From NCBI GenBank assembly GCA_035378845.1, contig DAOSUP010000013.1:1-39781 (forward strand): a stretch of DNA of 39,781 bases, given 5' to 3'. This stretch comes from JAKOUL01 sp035378845 (GTDB lineage: Bacteria > Dictyoglomota > Dictyoglomia > Dictyoglomales > Dictyoglomaceae). Every line of letters begins with the position of its first letter. Within the stretch, counting starts at the first letter, position 1. Shown piece after piece: positions 8,577 to 16,604 of the stretch. The notes below the pieces were generated by a model. The model was given only the letters and a program-made list of their open reading frames with translations, was not told the origin of the DNA and did not search any database. The position numbers were made by a program, and so were the translations under genes.

Positions 8577-8640
8577 AAGAAAAAACTTACAAAAAATTAT
8601 ATGTTATGTCAATTAAAATTTTTTTAAATTAAACTTAAAT

Positions 8641-8668
8641 TTGACAACTATGTATAAAATCTTATAAT
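8641..8668 (+). promoter_or_regulatory. Near-consensus promoter of the folate operon
   Basis: TTGACA (8641-8646) and TATAAT (8663-8668) are separated by 16 bases. Transcription near 8675 would give a very short leader containing AGAGGTGA ahead of the TTG start at 8693. Confidence 0.75.
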
Positions 8669-8692
8669 TTTAACCTTAAGAGGTGACATAAT

Positions 8693-9055
8693 TTGTTTAT
8701 TATAAAAGAGTTTAATTTTGATGCTGCTCATAATTTAATAAGGTATAAAGGTAAATGTGAGAGGTTACATGGACATACTTATAAACTTGTTGTAATAGTA
8801 GAAGGATCTCCTGATGAAGAAGGTATGGTAATTGATTTTTTGGAACTTAAAAAGATCGTAGAAGAAAATGTTTTAAACTTTCTTGATCATTCATATATAA
8901 ATGATATCATTAAACAACCTACTGCTGAAAATATTGCCATTTGGGTGTGGAATCAATTAAAAGATAAACTGAAAAGAGAAAATTGTTCCCTTTATGAGGT
9001 ACAGATTTGGGAAAGTCCAGAGAGTGGAGCGATCTATAGAGAGGAAAAATGCTAA
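8693..9055 (+). CDS. PTPS-III-type pterin synthase (folate pathway FolB replacement)
   Basis: A 120-residue 6-pyruvoyltetrahydropterin synthase/QueD-fold enzyme. The zinc ligands are His13 (FDAAHNL) and His26 and His28 of the HGHTY motif. The active site reads K-C-E-R-L-H-G-H: Cys22 is followed directly by Glu23. PTPS paralogues with an active-site Glu replacing or accompanying Cys are called PTPS-III and convert dihydroneopterin triphosphate to 6-hydroxymethyl-dihydropterin, bypassing FolB (established for other bacteria). The operon has folE2, folP and folK but no folB, which agrees. The start is TTG 8693 with AGAGGTGA about 7 bases upstream. The stop overlaps the folE2 start. The alternative, QueD of queuosine synthesis, is less likely given the Glu and the neighbours. 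Confidence 0.88.
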   Translation: MFIIKEFNFDAAHNLIRYKGKCERLHGHTYKLVVIVEGSPDEEGMVIDFLELKKIVEENVLNFLDHSYINDIIKQPTAENIAIWVWNQLKDKLKRENCSLYEVQIWESPESGAIYREEKC

Positions 9056-9816
9056 AGGATATCCAAAGTGAAAAGGATGAGAGGAATATTCCCCTTAAAA
9101 GGGTAGGCATTAAGGGATTAGAGTGGCCTATAAAAGTGCTTGATCAAGCAAAAGGTTATCAGCACACTGTAGCAGAGATGAGCCTATCGGTAGACCTGAA
9201 GCATGATCTTAGGGCAACTCATATGAGCAGATTTATAGAAGTTTTAAATGAACTTGATATACTGAGTCCAAAAGCATTAGAAGATATACTACTTAAACTT
9301 AAGAAAAAACTCCAAGCAGAAAGAAGCCATATAAATATGGTATTTCCTTATTTTATATGGAAAGCTGCTCCAGTTTCTAAAAGTATCTCGCCAAATAAGA
9401 TTGATGGAATAATTGATGCAGAGCTTGCAGAAAAACTTGATATGAAGATAGGAGTTAGGGTTCCTGTACATACATTATGTCCCTGTTCAAAAGAAATTAG
9501 TGAGGTGGGGGCACATAATCAAAGGGCTATCGTAGAGATCTTTGTAAAATCTAAAAAGATGATATGGTTTGAAACTTTAGTTGAGATCTCAGAAAAAAGT
9601 GCCAGTGCTCCTATCTATGCTCTACTTAAGCGTCCTGATGAGAAATTTATTACAGAGACAGCATATAATAATCCTAAATTTGTAGAAGATATTGTAAGAG
9701 ATATCGTTTTACAGCTTGATTCTAATAAATATATAGAATGGTACAGGGTAGAAGTTACAAGTTTTGAAAGTATCCATAACCATGAGGCTTTTGCTTGTGT
9801 AGAAAAAGGTGGATAA
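9049..9816 (+). CDS. folE2: GTP cyclohydrolase IB (FolE2)
   Basis: A 255-residue type IB GTP cyclohydrolase that makes 7,8-dihydroneopterin triphosphate from GTP, the first step of pterin and folate synthesis. It is unrelated in sequence to FolE (IA). Family marks are K-R-V-G-I-K-G-L-E-W-P, a K-G-x-Q-H-T-V-A segment, the metal-site Cys motif C-P-C-S-K (Cys144, Cys146) followed by V-G-A-H-N-Q-R-A (His156), and the C-terminal S-F-E-S-I-H-N-H-E-A. FolE2 uses a metal other than zinc in vitro in characterised members. The start ATG 9049 overlaps the last codons of the PTPS-III gene by 7 bases, implying translational coupling. folP begins 3 bases after its stop. Confidence 0.95.
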   Translation: MLKDIQSEKDERNIPLKRVGIKGLEWPIKVLDQAKGYQHTVAEMSLSVDLKHDLRATHMSRFIEVLNELDILSPKALEDILLKLKKKLQAERSHINMVFPYFIWKAAPVSKSISPNKIDGIIDAELAEKLDMKIGVRVPVHTLCPCSKEISEVGAHNQRAIVEIFVKSKKMIWFETLVEISEKSASAPIYALLKRPDEKFITETAYNNPKFVEDIVRDIVLQLDSNKYIEWYRVEVTSFESIHNHEAFACVEKGG

Positions 9817-9819
9817 TAG

Positions 9820-11016
9820 GTGCTTGTTGAGATCAGTATAGATTTTCTTAAAAAAGAAATAGAAAAAGTAGATGCTTATCCTGACTCTTTTCCTATCTTT
9901 GAAAAAAAATCTAAAATAATCCCATTGAAATTGTATGATATTTCTTCTCCTACTGCGAATATACTAAAACAAGAGATGCTCTCCTTAGGGGGAGACTTAG
10001 TGGTACATAAAAATGTTGTAAACTGCAAAGTAGAAAAAACTGATGTGATTTTTTTAGGTACCCTTAAACAGTATGAACTACTTATTAAGAAGATTGAAAT
10101 GCAAAAATATTTTGATATTCCAAGAGTCTTAAAAGAATTACAGGATTATCTTGAAAAAAGAAAGGTAGAGTCTATAGAGACTCTTTGGGGAAAGAAATTA
10201 AATTTTAATAGGACTCTTATTATGGGAGTAATAAATGTTACTCCTAATTCTTTTTATGCTGGATCTCGTAAAGAAAAGATAGAAGAGATATTAAAAACTG
10301 CTTCAGATATGGTTGAAAATGGTGTTGACATCATTGATATAGGTGGAGAATCTACAAGACCTGGGTCTGAGCCTGTAAGTGAAGAGGAAGAATTAAATAG
10401 GGTTATCCCTGCAATCGAGGTAATAAGAGGGAATTTCCCTAATTTAGTAATATCTATAGATACTTATAGGGCAAAAGTGGCAAAAGAAGCTTTGGAAAAA
10501 GGTGCTGATATGGTAAATGACATAAGTGGACTTATGTTTGATAAGGAATTAGTTAAAGTTATAGCAGATTCAAAGGCACCATTAATACTTATGCATATAA
10601 AGGGGACTCCTGAAAATATGCAACAAAATCCATATTATGATGATGTGATAAAAGAAATCATAGAATATTTCTTGGAAAGGATGGAATTTGCAGAATCTTT
10701 TGGAGTAGATCTTTCTAAAGTAATCATTGATCCTGGGATAGGATTTGGAAAAAGATATGAAGATAATTTAGAAATATTAGCAAGACTGAGAGAATTTAAG
10801 AGCTTAAAAAAACCCATACTAATTGGAGCTTCAAGAAAAGCTTTTATAGGAAAAGCTTTAGGAGATATTCCTCCTGAAGAGAGACTTGAAGGGACTCTTG
10901 GAATTACTGCTTTATGTGTTTTAAATGATGTGGATATAGTTAGGGTTCATGATGTAAAGGAAAATAAAAGAGTAATAAAAGTATTAGAGGCTATAAAGTG
11001 CCTAAAGCATTCATAG
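9820..11016 (+). CDS. folP: Dihydropteroate synthase with N-terminal extension (FolP)
   Basis: A 398-residue protein. It joins 6-hydroxymethyl-dihydropterin pyrophosphate to p-aminobenzoate. The DHPS barrel starts near residue 133 with M-G-V-I-N-V-T-P-N-S-F and continues with D-I-I-D-I-G-G-E-S-T-R-P-G, G-A-S-R-K-A-F-I-G and the final R-V-H-D-V-K-E. The usual family motif is TPDSF, so Asn replaces Asp here. About 130 extra N-terminal residues, not part of the classical barrel, are predicted alpha/beta. Similar extensions occur in some thermophile enzymes; their role is unknown to me. The start is GTG 9820, with AAAAGGTGGA at 9804-9813. The 3' end overlaps folK by 19 bases. Confidence 0.93.
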   Translation: MLVEISIDFLKKEIEKVDAYPDSFPIFEKKSKIIPLKLYDISSPTANILKQEMLSLGGDLVVHKNVVNCKVEKTDVIFLGTLKQYELLIKKIEMQKYFDIPRVLKELQDYLEKRKVESIETLWGKKLNFNRTLIMGVINVTPNSFYAGSRKEKIEEILKTASDMVENGVDIIDIGGESTRPGSEPVSEEEELNRVIPAIEVIRGNFPNLVISIDTYRAKVAKEALEKGADMVNDISGLMFDKELVKVIADSKAPLILMHIKGTPENMQQNPYYDDVIKEIIEYFLERMEFAESFGVDLSKVIIDPGIGFGKRYEDNLEILARLREFKSLKKPILIGASRKAFIGKALGDIPPEERLEGTLGITALCVLNDVDIVRVHDVKENKRVIKVLEAIKCLKHS

Positions 11017-11450
11017 CTCTTGGAAGTAATTTAGGAGATCGGGAAAAGAATATAAAAGAAGCTCTAAAAAGGATGAAAGATTCAGGGATAGAGATACTGA
11101 AGGTATCATCAATTATAGAGACAGAGCCTTATGGATATAAAGATCAGGATAAATTCTTAAATGCAGTTTGTTTAATAGAGACATCTTTAGATCCGAGATT
11201 CCTTTTAAATTTACTTCTCAACATAGAAAATGAAATGGGAAGAGTAAGAAATGTTCGCTGGGGACCAAGGAATATAGATCTGGATATTATCTTTTATGAA
11301 GATCTCATAATCAATGAAGAGGATTTAAAAATTCCACATCCTGATGCTCACAATAGGTTTTTTGTTATGAAACCCATGAGCGAGATAGCGCCAGATTTTG
11401 TACATCCTGTACTGAAAAAGAAGGTTAAAGATATTTTGAATGATCTTTAA
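10998..11450 (+). CDS. folK: 6-hydroxymethyl-7,8-dihydropterin pyrophosphokinase (FolK)
   Basis: A 150-residue HPPK. It transfers pyrophosphate from ATP to hydroxymethyl-dihydropterin, producing the FolP substrate. Diagnostic segments are the N-terminal A-L-G-S-N-L-G-D-R, the T-E-P-Y-G mid-region, R-W-G-P-R-N-I-D-L-D-I-I-F-Y (ATP and magnesium site) and I-P-H-P-D-A-H-N-R-F-F-V. The length is typical. The start is GTG 10998, inside the end of folP. It is the last gene of the operon, and a 110-base gap follows before the LacI-type regulator. Confidence 0.95.
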   Translation: MPKAFIALGSNLGDREKNIKEALKRMKDSGIEILKVSSIIETEPYGYKDQDKFLNAVCLIETSLDPRFLLNLLLNIENEMGRVRNVRWGPRNIDLDIIFYEDLIINEEDLKIPHPDAHNRFFVMKPMSEIAPDFVHPVLKKKVKDILNDL

Positions 11451-11560
11451 GTTTTTTAATTTTCCATTTAAAATATATTTAAGGTTTATCGTTTTTCTTC
11501 CTTTAATTTTAATATTTTTTACGGGATAAAAATCTAAAAGAGGGGTTAGAGGTAATTATC

Positions 11561-12595
11561 ATGACAAAGAAAAGAAGAATAACTATTAAAGATATTGCAA
11601 AAGAGGCAGAAGTTAGTCCTACCACTGTTTCCAATGTTATCCGAAAAAACTATCAACATGTATCACCAGAAACAGTGGAAAAAATAGAGAAGATTATCCA
11701 AGAAAAGGGATATGTACCTAACATGCTTGCGCGTTCCTTAGTAAAAAAACATTCTAAAATTATAGGTATAATTAACTGTCTGATCCCTACAGAGAGAGGA
11801 AGTTTTGTCCAAGATCCCTTTCACACAGTGTTTATTGGAGGAGTAGAGAGAGAACTAAGCGGAAGAGGATATTTTAGTATGCTGCGCACCATATCAAGTG
11901 CTGATGAACTTCTTGTACTGCTCAAAAATTGGAATTTGGCTGGAATAATAATAACAGGTGTATTTGAAGACGAATTCTTCCAAGTCTTAAAGACCTCTGA
12001 AATCCCTGTGGTTCTTGTAGATAGTTATGTGAAAGGTAATTCTTTTCTAAAGGTAGGTTTAGAAGATTTTAAGGGGGGATATTTAGCTACTAAATATCTT
12101 ATTGAAAGAGGACATAGAGAGATACTGTTTGTTTCTCCTAAGATCAAGCCTAAGGGTGTATTAGAAGAGAGATTGAAAGGTTATAAGACCGCATTAGAAG
12201 AAGCAGGGATTCCATTTAAAGAGAAAAATGTATATGAACATGGCACAAAAATAGGAGAATGTATTCTTCTTGGGAAAAATTTAAGTAAAAGAGAAGATTT
12301 TACAGCTATTTTTGTAACAGCAGATATTATAGCAGCAGGTGTTATGAGCGGACTTGCTGAAATGGGAGTGAGAATTCCTGATGACGTATCCATTGTAGGA
12401 TTTGATGATTTAGATATAAGTCTTCTTACAAGACCAAAATTAACTACTATCCATCAAGATGTAGAAAAGAAGGGGATTATAGCAGCTCAGATGCTGGTTG
12501 ATTATATAGAGGAGAAATACATCAAAGAAAAAGAAGTTATCTTACCTGTTTACATAGTAGAAAGAGAGAGTGTAAAAAATTTAAAAGAATTTTAA
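11561..12595 (+). CDS. LacI-family transcriptional regulator
   Basis: A 344-residue repressor. The N-terminal helix-turn-helix is I-T-I-K-D-I-A-K-E-A-E-V-S-P-T-T-V-S-N-V (residues 7-26), with the hinge-helix region ending N-M-L-A-R-S-L. A periplasmic-binding-protein-like effector domain follows from about residue 65 (IIGIINCLIP... through VSIVGFDDLDISLL). It probably senses a sugar and controls the operon starting at 12824, because two LacI-type palindromes with a central CG lie in the 230-base gap. AGAGG lies about 9 bases before ATG 11561. I see no copy of the palindrome in front of the regulator gene itself, so autoregulation is not indicated. Confidence 0.92.
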   Translation: MTKKRRITIKDIAKEAEVSPTTVSNVIRKNYQHVSPETVEKIEKIIQEKGYVPNMLARSLVKKHSKIIGIINCLIPTERGSFVQDPFHTVFIGGVERELSGRGYFSMLRTISSADELLVLLKNWNLAGIIITGVFEDEFFQVLKTSEIPVVLVDSYVKGNSFLKVGLEDFKGGYLATKYLIERGHREILFVSPKIKPKGVLEERLKGYKTALEEAGIPFKEKNVYEHGTKIGECILLGKNLSKREDFTAIFVTADIIAAGVMSGLAEMGVRIPDDVSIVGFDDLDISLLTRPKLTTIHQDVEKKGIIAAQMLVDYIEEKYIKEKEVILPVYIVERESVKNLKEF

Positions 12596-12707
12596 GGAAA
12601 GACGAGAAAAAAGATAAAAATATGCCAAATTTGAAGATAAATACTAAAATTTCACCTATAGAGCCTTTTGGAGATAATTTACTTAGGGTTTAGACTTTTA
12701 ATAAAGG
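12596..12707 (+). other. Gap between the LacI gene and the operators, with a 23-codon frame
   Basis: ATG 12622 opens a 23-codon frame (stop 12691-12693) reading M-P-N-L-K-I-N-T-K-I-S-P-I-E-P-F-G-D-N-L-L-R-V. It looks protein-like but has only a weak purine-rich stretch as ribosome site. It may be a leader peptide, a gene remnant or chance. No convincing promoter was found in the gap. Confidence 0.25.
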
Positions 12708-12719
12708 TTTAACGTTAAA
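12708..12719. promoter_or_regulatory. LacI-type operator, distal site
   Basis: TTTAACGTTAAA, a 12-base perfect palindrome with the central CG typical of LacI-family operators. It shares its core with the stronger site centred 61 bases downstream. Confidence 0.65.
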
Positions 12720-12764
12720 GTAAAAATATTCTAAAGTAGGAAAGGGGGTTGTGATTTAAGGGTA

Positions 12765-12784
12765 TAAGTTTAACGTTAAACTTA
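12765..12784. promoter_or_regulatory. LacI-type operator, proximal site
   Basis: TAAGTTTAACGTTAAACTTA, a 20-base perfect palindrome centred on CG and lying 40 bases before the first gene of the sugar operon. It contains the same 12-base core as the distal site. The 61-base centre spacing is close to six helical turns, suitable for binding on one face or for looping. Confidence 0.8.
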
Positions 12785-12823
12785 AAGCTCTCCTAAAAAT
12801 TAGAAAGTAGGGAGGTGTACAGA

Positions 12824-13345
12824 ATGAAAAAACTTCTTTCAACTCTTTTAATAGTAACCCTTTTTACTCTTGGATTAGCTTTTGGATCTGAAGATGATTT
12901 TGTAGTGGCAAGTAAATTTACAGACCAAAATGCAGAAGGATATTGGGGACCTTATGGGCCAGCTTTTACATTAAAGGATGATGTTCTTGTTTTTGATTCC
13001 AGTATTGATAATGCATGGATGACTATGAATTTTAAAGATGACTTTATGGAAGCAGAAGATTATAGATATGTGGTGATCACATTAAAGGCAGACGATCCTG
13101 ATGATGCTCAGAATATAGTTATGACTTTTGGTAATATAAAGAAGACATTTCCTCAGTGGGGAATTACACTGAATACTGAGTATACTACATATATTATAGA
13201 TCTTAAAACTCAAGGTCTTAAAAATTGGGGAGATGGTACTAAAGGTGAACCAGATTTTGCTTTAAATAAAGCTACAGCTAATAAGGCTAAGCTTTATGTG
13301 AAGAGTATAATACTTACTAATGATCCTACAGAATATGAGAAGTAA
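12824..13345 (+). CDS. Small secreted protein, possible carbohydrate-binding module
   Basis: A 173-residue exported protein and the first gene of the sugar operon. The start is ATG 12824: GGGAGGTG at 12809-12816 fits it, while GTG 12815 overlaps that site. The signal peptide is MKKLLSTLLIVTLFTLGLAFG. The mature part has no enzyme motif. It is rich in Trp, Tyr and acidic residues (YWGPYGPAF, NAWMTMNFKDDF, KTFPQWGIT), with strand-like alternation as in beta-sandwich carbohydrate-binding domains. I cannot assign a CBM family. Its place directly ahead of the solute-binding protein suggests it helps capture the same polymer or oligosaccharide outside the cell (inference). Confidence 0.7.
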   Translation: MKKLLSTLLIVTLFTLGLAFGSEDDFVVASKFTDQNAEGYWGPYGPAFTLKDDVLVFDSSIDNAWMTMNFKDDFMEAEDYRYVVITLKADDPDDAQNIVMTFGNIKKTFPQWGITLNTEYTTYIIDLKTQGLKNWGDGTKGEPDFALNKATANKAKLYVKSIILTNDPTEYEK

Positions 13346-13376
13346 ACTGTTCTTTTAGATTTTAGGGAGGTGTATG

Positions 13377-14762
13377 ATGGGAAAGAAGATAGCTATATTA
13401 TTACTTTTTGTAGGTATGTTATTTCTTGTAGGAAATAATCCTGTCTTAGCCCAGAAAAAGGTTGTATTAAAACTTGGAATGTGGCCAGAGCCAACTTTAA
13501 AAAGTGATATAGAGATGTTTGAGAAATGGAAGAAGGAATTTGAAAAGAAATATCCAAATGTACAGGTAGTCCCAGCTACTTATAAATATGCTACAGATAC
13601 ATTTGTTCCTCTTGCAGAGTCAGGAAATTTACCAACAATTTTTGAAACATGGTTTACTGAGCCTCAAAAATTAATAGATGGAAAATTTGTAAGGGATATA
13701 ACTGTTGAATTAAGAAGAAAGGGATGGGATAAATTAATGAACCCATCTGTTAAACAGATTTTATCAAAGGGTGTAAGAATTTATGGAGTACCAAGAGATG
13801 CTTATGCATTAGGAATGTATGTAAATGTAGAACTCTTTGAGAAAGCAGGTTTAGTAAATCCTGATGGAACTCCAAAATATCCAAAGACTTGGGATGAACT
13901 TGCAAAAACAGCAAAAACTATTAAGGACAAAACTGGAAGAGCTGGACTTTGTCTCTTAGCAAAGGATAATGCAGGAGGATGGCATTTCAGTCAGATAGCA
14001 TGGAATTTTGGAGCAAAGCTTCAAGTTCAAAAGAGTGGTAAGTGGTATGCTAATTTGAACTCTCCAGAAGTAGTAACAGCTATGAATTTTATAAAAGACT
14101 TGAAATGGAAATATGATGTGCTAACAGATGATCCTACCAGTGAAGATTGGGGCTCTGGATTTGAGGCAATAGCTACAGGAAGAGCAGCCATGTATCTTGG
14201 GGCTCAAGATGCAGTAAATCAGCCTACTCAAGTGTATGGAATGCCCTTGGATAAGTTAGCTATAGTACCTGTTCCTGCTGGACCAAAAGGACATCATTAT
14301 TCTCTAATGGGTGGTACGCCTTATATGTTTAATGCTAAAGCTACCTCTGATGAAGTTATGGCTGCTTTAAACTTCTTAGAAATTATGGGAAAGGCTCCAG
14401 TGGTAACTCCAGAATCCTTAGCTGGAATGAGAGCAGATGCAGAAAATAGAGTTAAAAATGGAATACCTGTTGTTCCTTCATTCCCAGCTTGGATAGATCC
14501 AGCTTGGCTAAAAGCTCAGGATGATGTTGTAAAAGAATATAGAAATGTAGATATGGCTTTTTATAACGATTACTATAATTGGATAAAGCAAAAAGGAGTT
14601 TTAAAGTCTGAAGAACCTTATTTAACTCAAGATATGTACGCAGAGCTTACTAAGGTGCTACAAGCAGTGGTGAGTAATAAGAATGCAGATGTAAAGAAAC
14701 TATTGGATACTGCCAATAGCAATTTCCAGAAACTTTTAGATATGTATGTAAACAAGAAGTAA
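13377..14762 (+). CDS. Extracellular sugar-binding protein of an ABC importer
   Basis: A family 1 solute-binding protein of 461 residues that delivers sugars to the permeases encoded next. The signal peptide MGKKIAILLLFVGMLFLV ends near VLAQ. There is no lipobox Cys, so it is free in the periplasm. Features of the family include L-K-L-G-M-W at the mature start, E-T-W-F near residue 100, the Y-G-V-P-R-D motif followed by a strand, and P-K-T-W-D-E-L. ATG 13374 and ATG 13377 are adjacent; the second has better spacing from AGGGAGG (13364-13370). An inverted repeat right after the stop separates it from the permease genes. The substrate is probably an oligosaccharide released by the downstream hydrolases. 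Confidence 0.93.
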   Translation: MGKKIAILLLFVGMLFLVGNNPVLAQKKVVLKLGMWPEPTLKSDIEMFEKWKKEFEKKYPNVQVVPATYKYATDTFVPLAESGNLPTIFETWFTEPQKLIDGKFVRDITVELRRKGWDKLMNPSVKQILSKGVRIYGVPRDAYALGMYVNVELFEKAGLVNPDGTPKYPKTWDELAKTAKTIKDKTGRAGLCLLAKDNAGGWHFSQIAWNFGAKLQVQKSGKWYANLNSPEVVTAMNFIKDLKWKYDVLTDDPTSEDWGSGFEAIATGRAAMYLGAQDAVNQPTQVYGMPLDKLAIVPVPAGPKGHHYSLMGGTPYMFNAKATSDEVMAALNFLEIMGKAPVVTPESLAGMRADAENRVKNGIPVVPSFPAWIDPAWLKAQDDVVKEYRNVDMAFYNDYYNWIKQKGVLKSEEPYLTQDMYAELTKVLQAVVSNKNADVKKLLDTANSNFQKLLDMYVNKK

Positions 14763-14765
14763 AGA

Positions 14766-14792
14766 TTGGGGGCACCTTTAAGGTGCCCCCAA
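14766..14792 (+). ncRNA. Intercistronic stem-loop after the binding-protein gene
   Basis: Thirteen-base arms TTGGGGGCACCTT (14766-14778) and AAGGTGCCCCCAA (14780-14792) are perfect complements. As RNA they form a GC-rich stem of about 11 pairs with a small loop. It is followed by AAAAAGUUUG, not a U tract, so it is not a normal terminator. Its position 3 bases after the stop suggests it protects the upstream mRNA from 3' decay and gives more binding protein than permease. Confidence 0.7.
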
Positions 14793-14823
14793 AAAGTTTG
14801 ACTTCATGGGAGGAAAGAATCTG

Positions 14824-15696
14824 ATGCTTAAAAAGTATAAAAAGGACATAGCTGGATGGATGATAATGCTTCCTGCACTTCTTTTATTCACCTTTTTTAT
14901 TTGGGAGCCACTTTTGGCAAGTGTGGTTATGTCTTTTTTCTCTGCTAAAGGGATAAGATTAGAGAAGTTTGTAGGATTTCAAAATTACATAGAGGTACTT
15001 CAGCATCCAGATTTTAAAGCAGCTTTCTCAAATACTTTTGTTTATACTTTTTGGTCTCTTGTAATAGGATTTTTAGTCCCTATATTTTTAGCCATAATAA
15101 TCAATGAAATCATTCATCTTAAAGGATTTTTCCGAATATCTGTTTATTTACCTAATGTAATTCCAGGGCTTGCAGTGGCAATTATGTGGACTTTTATATA
15201 TAGAGCTGGAAAAACAGGACTTTTAAATATTATTCTTGGAAATTTAGGTGTTCCTCCTCAAGCATGGCTTACAAAGGCTCATTTAGTTATACCTCTTATT
15301 GTGATGTTTATGACATGGAGATCGGCAGGAGCTACAACCCTTATATATCTTGCTGGTTTGCAGGGGATTGATCCAGAACTTTATGAGGCTGCTGCTATAG
15401 ATGGAGCAGGTTTGTGGGCAAGATTAAGGTATATTACTGTACCTCAGATATATAACTTAGCAAGAACCTTACTTATACTTCAAATTATATCTGTATTCCA
15501 AGTATTATATGAACCATTAATACTTACTAACGGTGGTCCTAATAACGCTTCTACATCTCTTATGCTCCTTGTTTATAAATATGCCTTTGAGAAATTTGAT
15601 TATTCTAAAGCAGCTGCTGTATCAGTAATCATTGCTATTATCCTTATACTTTTAACGGCTCTCTATAATAAGCTCGTAAAGGAAAATGAAATGTAG
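14824..15696 (+). CDS. Sugar ABC transporter permease, MalF type
   Basis: A 290-residue inner-membrane permease with six predicted membrane segments, beginning at W-M-I-M-L-P-A-L-L-L-F. The cytoplasmic EAA loop, where the ATPase docks, reads E-A-A-A-I-D-G-A-G-L-W-A-R-L-R-Y-I-T-V-P. The start is ATG 14824 with GGAGGA about 10 bases upstream; ATG 14806 overlaps that ribosome site and is rejected. It pairs with the MalG-type permease that follows after 14 bases. No ATPase gene is present in the operon, so a shared MsmK/UgpC-like ATPase encoded elsewhere is expected. Confidence 0.93.
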   Translation: MLKKYKKDIAGWMIMLPALLLFTFFIWEPLLASVVMSFFSAKGIRLEKFVGFQNYIEVLQHPDFKAAFSNTFVYTFWSLVIGFLVPIFLAIIINEIIHLKGFFRISVYLPNVIPGLAVAIMWTFIYRAGKTGLLNIILGNLGVPPQAWLTKAHLVIPLIVMFMTWRSAGATTLIYLAGLQGIDPELYEAAAIDGAGLWARLRYITVPQIYNLARTLLILQIISVFQVLYEPLILTNGGPNNASTSLMLLVYKYAFEKFDYSKAAAVSVIIAIILILLTALYNKLVKENEM

Positions 15697-15710
15697 GTGG
15701 AGGCGTTATA

Positions 15711-16583
15711 ATGATAAACTTTTTTAAGAAAAATTATGGAATAATAAGAACCTTTGATTTTAAGAGACATTATGTTAAAGCTATATATTTTCTTCTTGTC
15801 CTTATTGCTCTTTTAGCAGCACTTATTGCAATTTTTCCTATTATTTGGACTATCCTTTCAGGGTTTAAAACCTTGAGTGAATTTGTAAATGAACCGAGAC
15901 TTTTACCTGAGTCTTATGATATAGGTAAATTTATTAAGACATGGAATTTATTAGGTTTTGGAAGATTTTATGTTAATTCTCTTATAGTTGTAGTCGGGAG
16001 TGTGATCTTCTCAATTTTATGTAATGGGTTATTAGGATATTCTCTATCTAAAGTAAAACCAAAAGGCTATAAGCTTATATATTCTCTTATCCTTTGGAGC
16101 TTGATGATTCCATCTACTACGAGTATAGTTCCTCTTTTCCTTAATATAGTTAACTTAGGCTTGCAGGGTTCTTTTATTCCCTTATGGATCTCTGCAGGAG
16201 CAAATGCCTTCTTTGTGATTCTTTATAAAAACTTTTTTGATTCTATTCCTCAATCTATTGTTGAAGCTGCAAGGATTGATGGATGTAGTGAATGGTCTAT
16301 ATTTTTTAAGATTATTTTCCCTTTAAGCTATTCTATAAATGCAGTAGTTGCTATATTTACTGTAACAGCTGCTTGGTCAGATTTCCTTCTCCCTTATCTT
16401 CTTTTAAACAATACAGGGAAGGAAACAGTTATGGTTAGACTTTTCCAATTTAGAACCAGCATTGCTACCGATGTAGATATTATAAGAGCAGTAACCTTCT
16501 CTATTATTCCTCCCATCATACTTTTTGCTTTCTTCCAAAGATATATGATGGAAGGAATAGCGAAGGGTGGAATAAAAGGTTAA
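15711..16583 (+). CDS. Sugar ABC transporter permease, MalG type
   Basis: A 290-residue inner-membrane permease. The first membrane segment starts near residue 24 (AIYFLLVLIALLAALIAIF). The EAA loop reads E-A-A-R-I-D-G-C-S-E-W-S-I-F-F-K-I-I-F-P, followed by the typical A-W-S-D-F-L-L-P segment. AGGTGGAGGCG precedes ATG 15711. It forms the translocation pore with the permease encoded just upstream, and both depend on an ATPase outside this operon. Confidence 0.93.
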   Translation: MINFFKKNYGIIRTFDFKRHYVKAIYFLLVLIALLAALIAIFPIIWTILSGFKTLSEFVNEPRLLPESYDIGKFIKTWNLLGFGRFYVNSLIVVVGSVIFSILCNGLLGYSLSKVKPKGYKLIYSLILWSLMIPSTTSIVPLFLNIVNLGLQGSFIPLWISAGANAFFVILYKNFFDSIPQSIVEAARIDGCSEWSIFFKIIFPLSYSINAVVAIFTVTAAWSDFLLPYLLLNNTGKETVMVRLFQFRTSIATDVDIIRAVTFSIIPPIILFAFFQRYMMEGIAKGGIKG

Positions 16584-16604
16584 ATTTTTTAGGAGGTGTT
16601 TTTT

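Noticed and set aside
8693..9055. QueD for queuosine synthesis.
   Set aside because: The active site carries Glu next to the Cys, and the neighbours are folate genes rather than queC, queE or queF.
14766..14792. Rho-independent terminator inside the sugar operon.
   Set aside because: The stem is strong but is followed by A and mixed bases rather than a U tract, and the permease genes follow directly.
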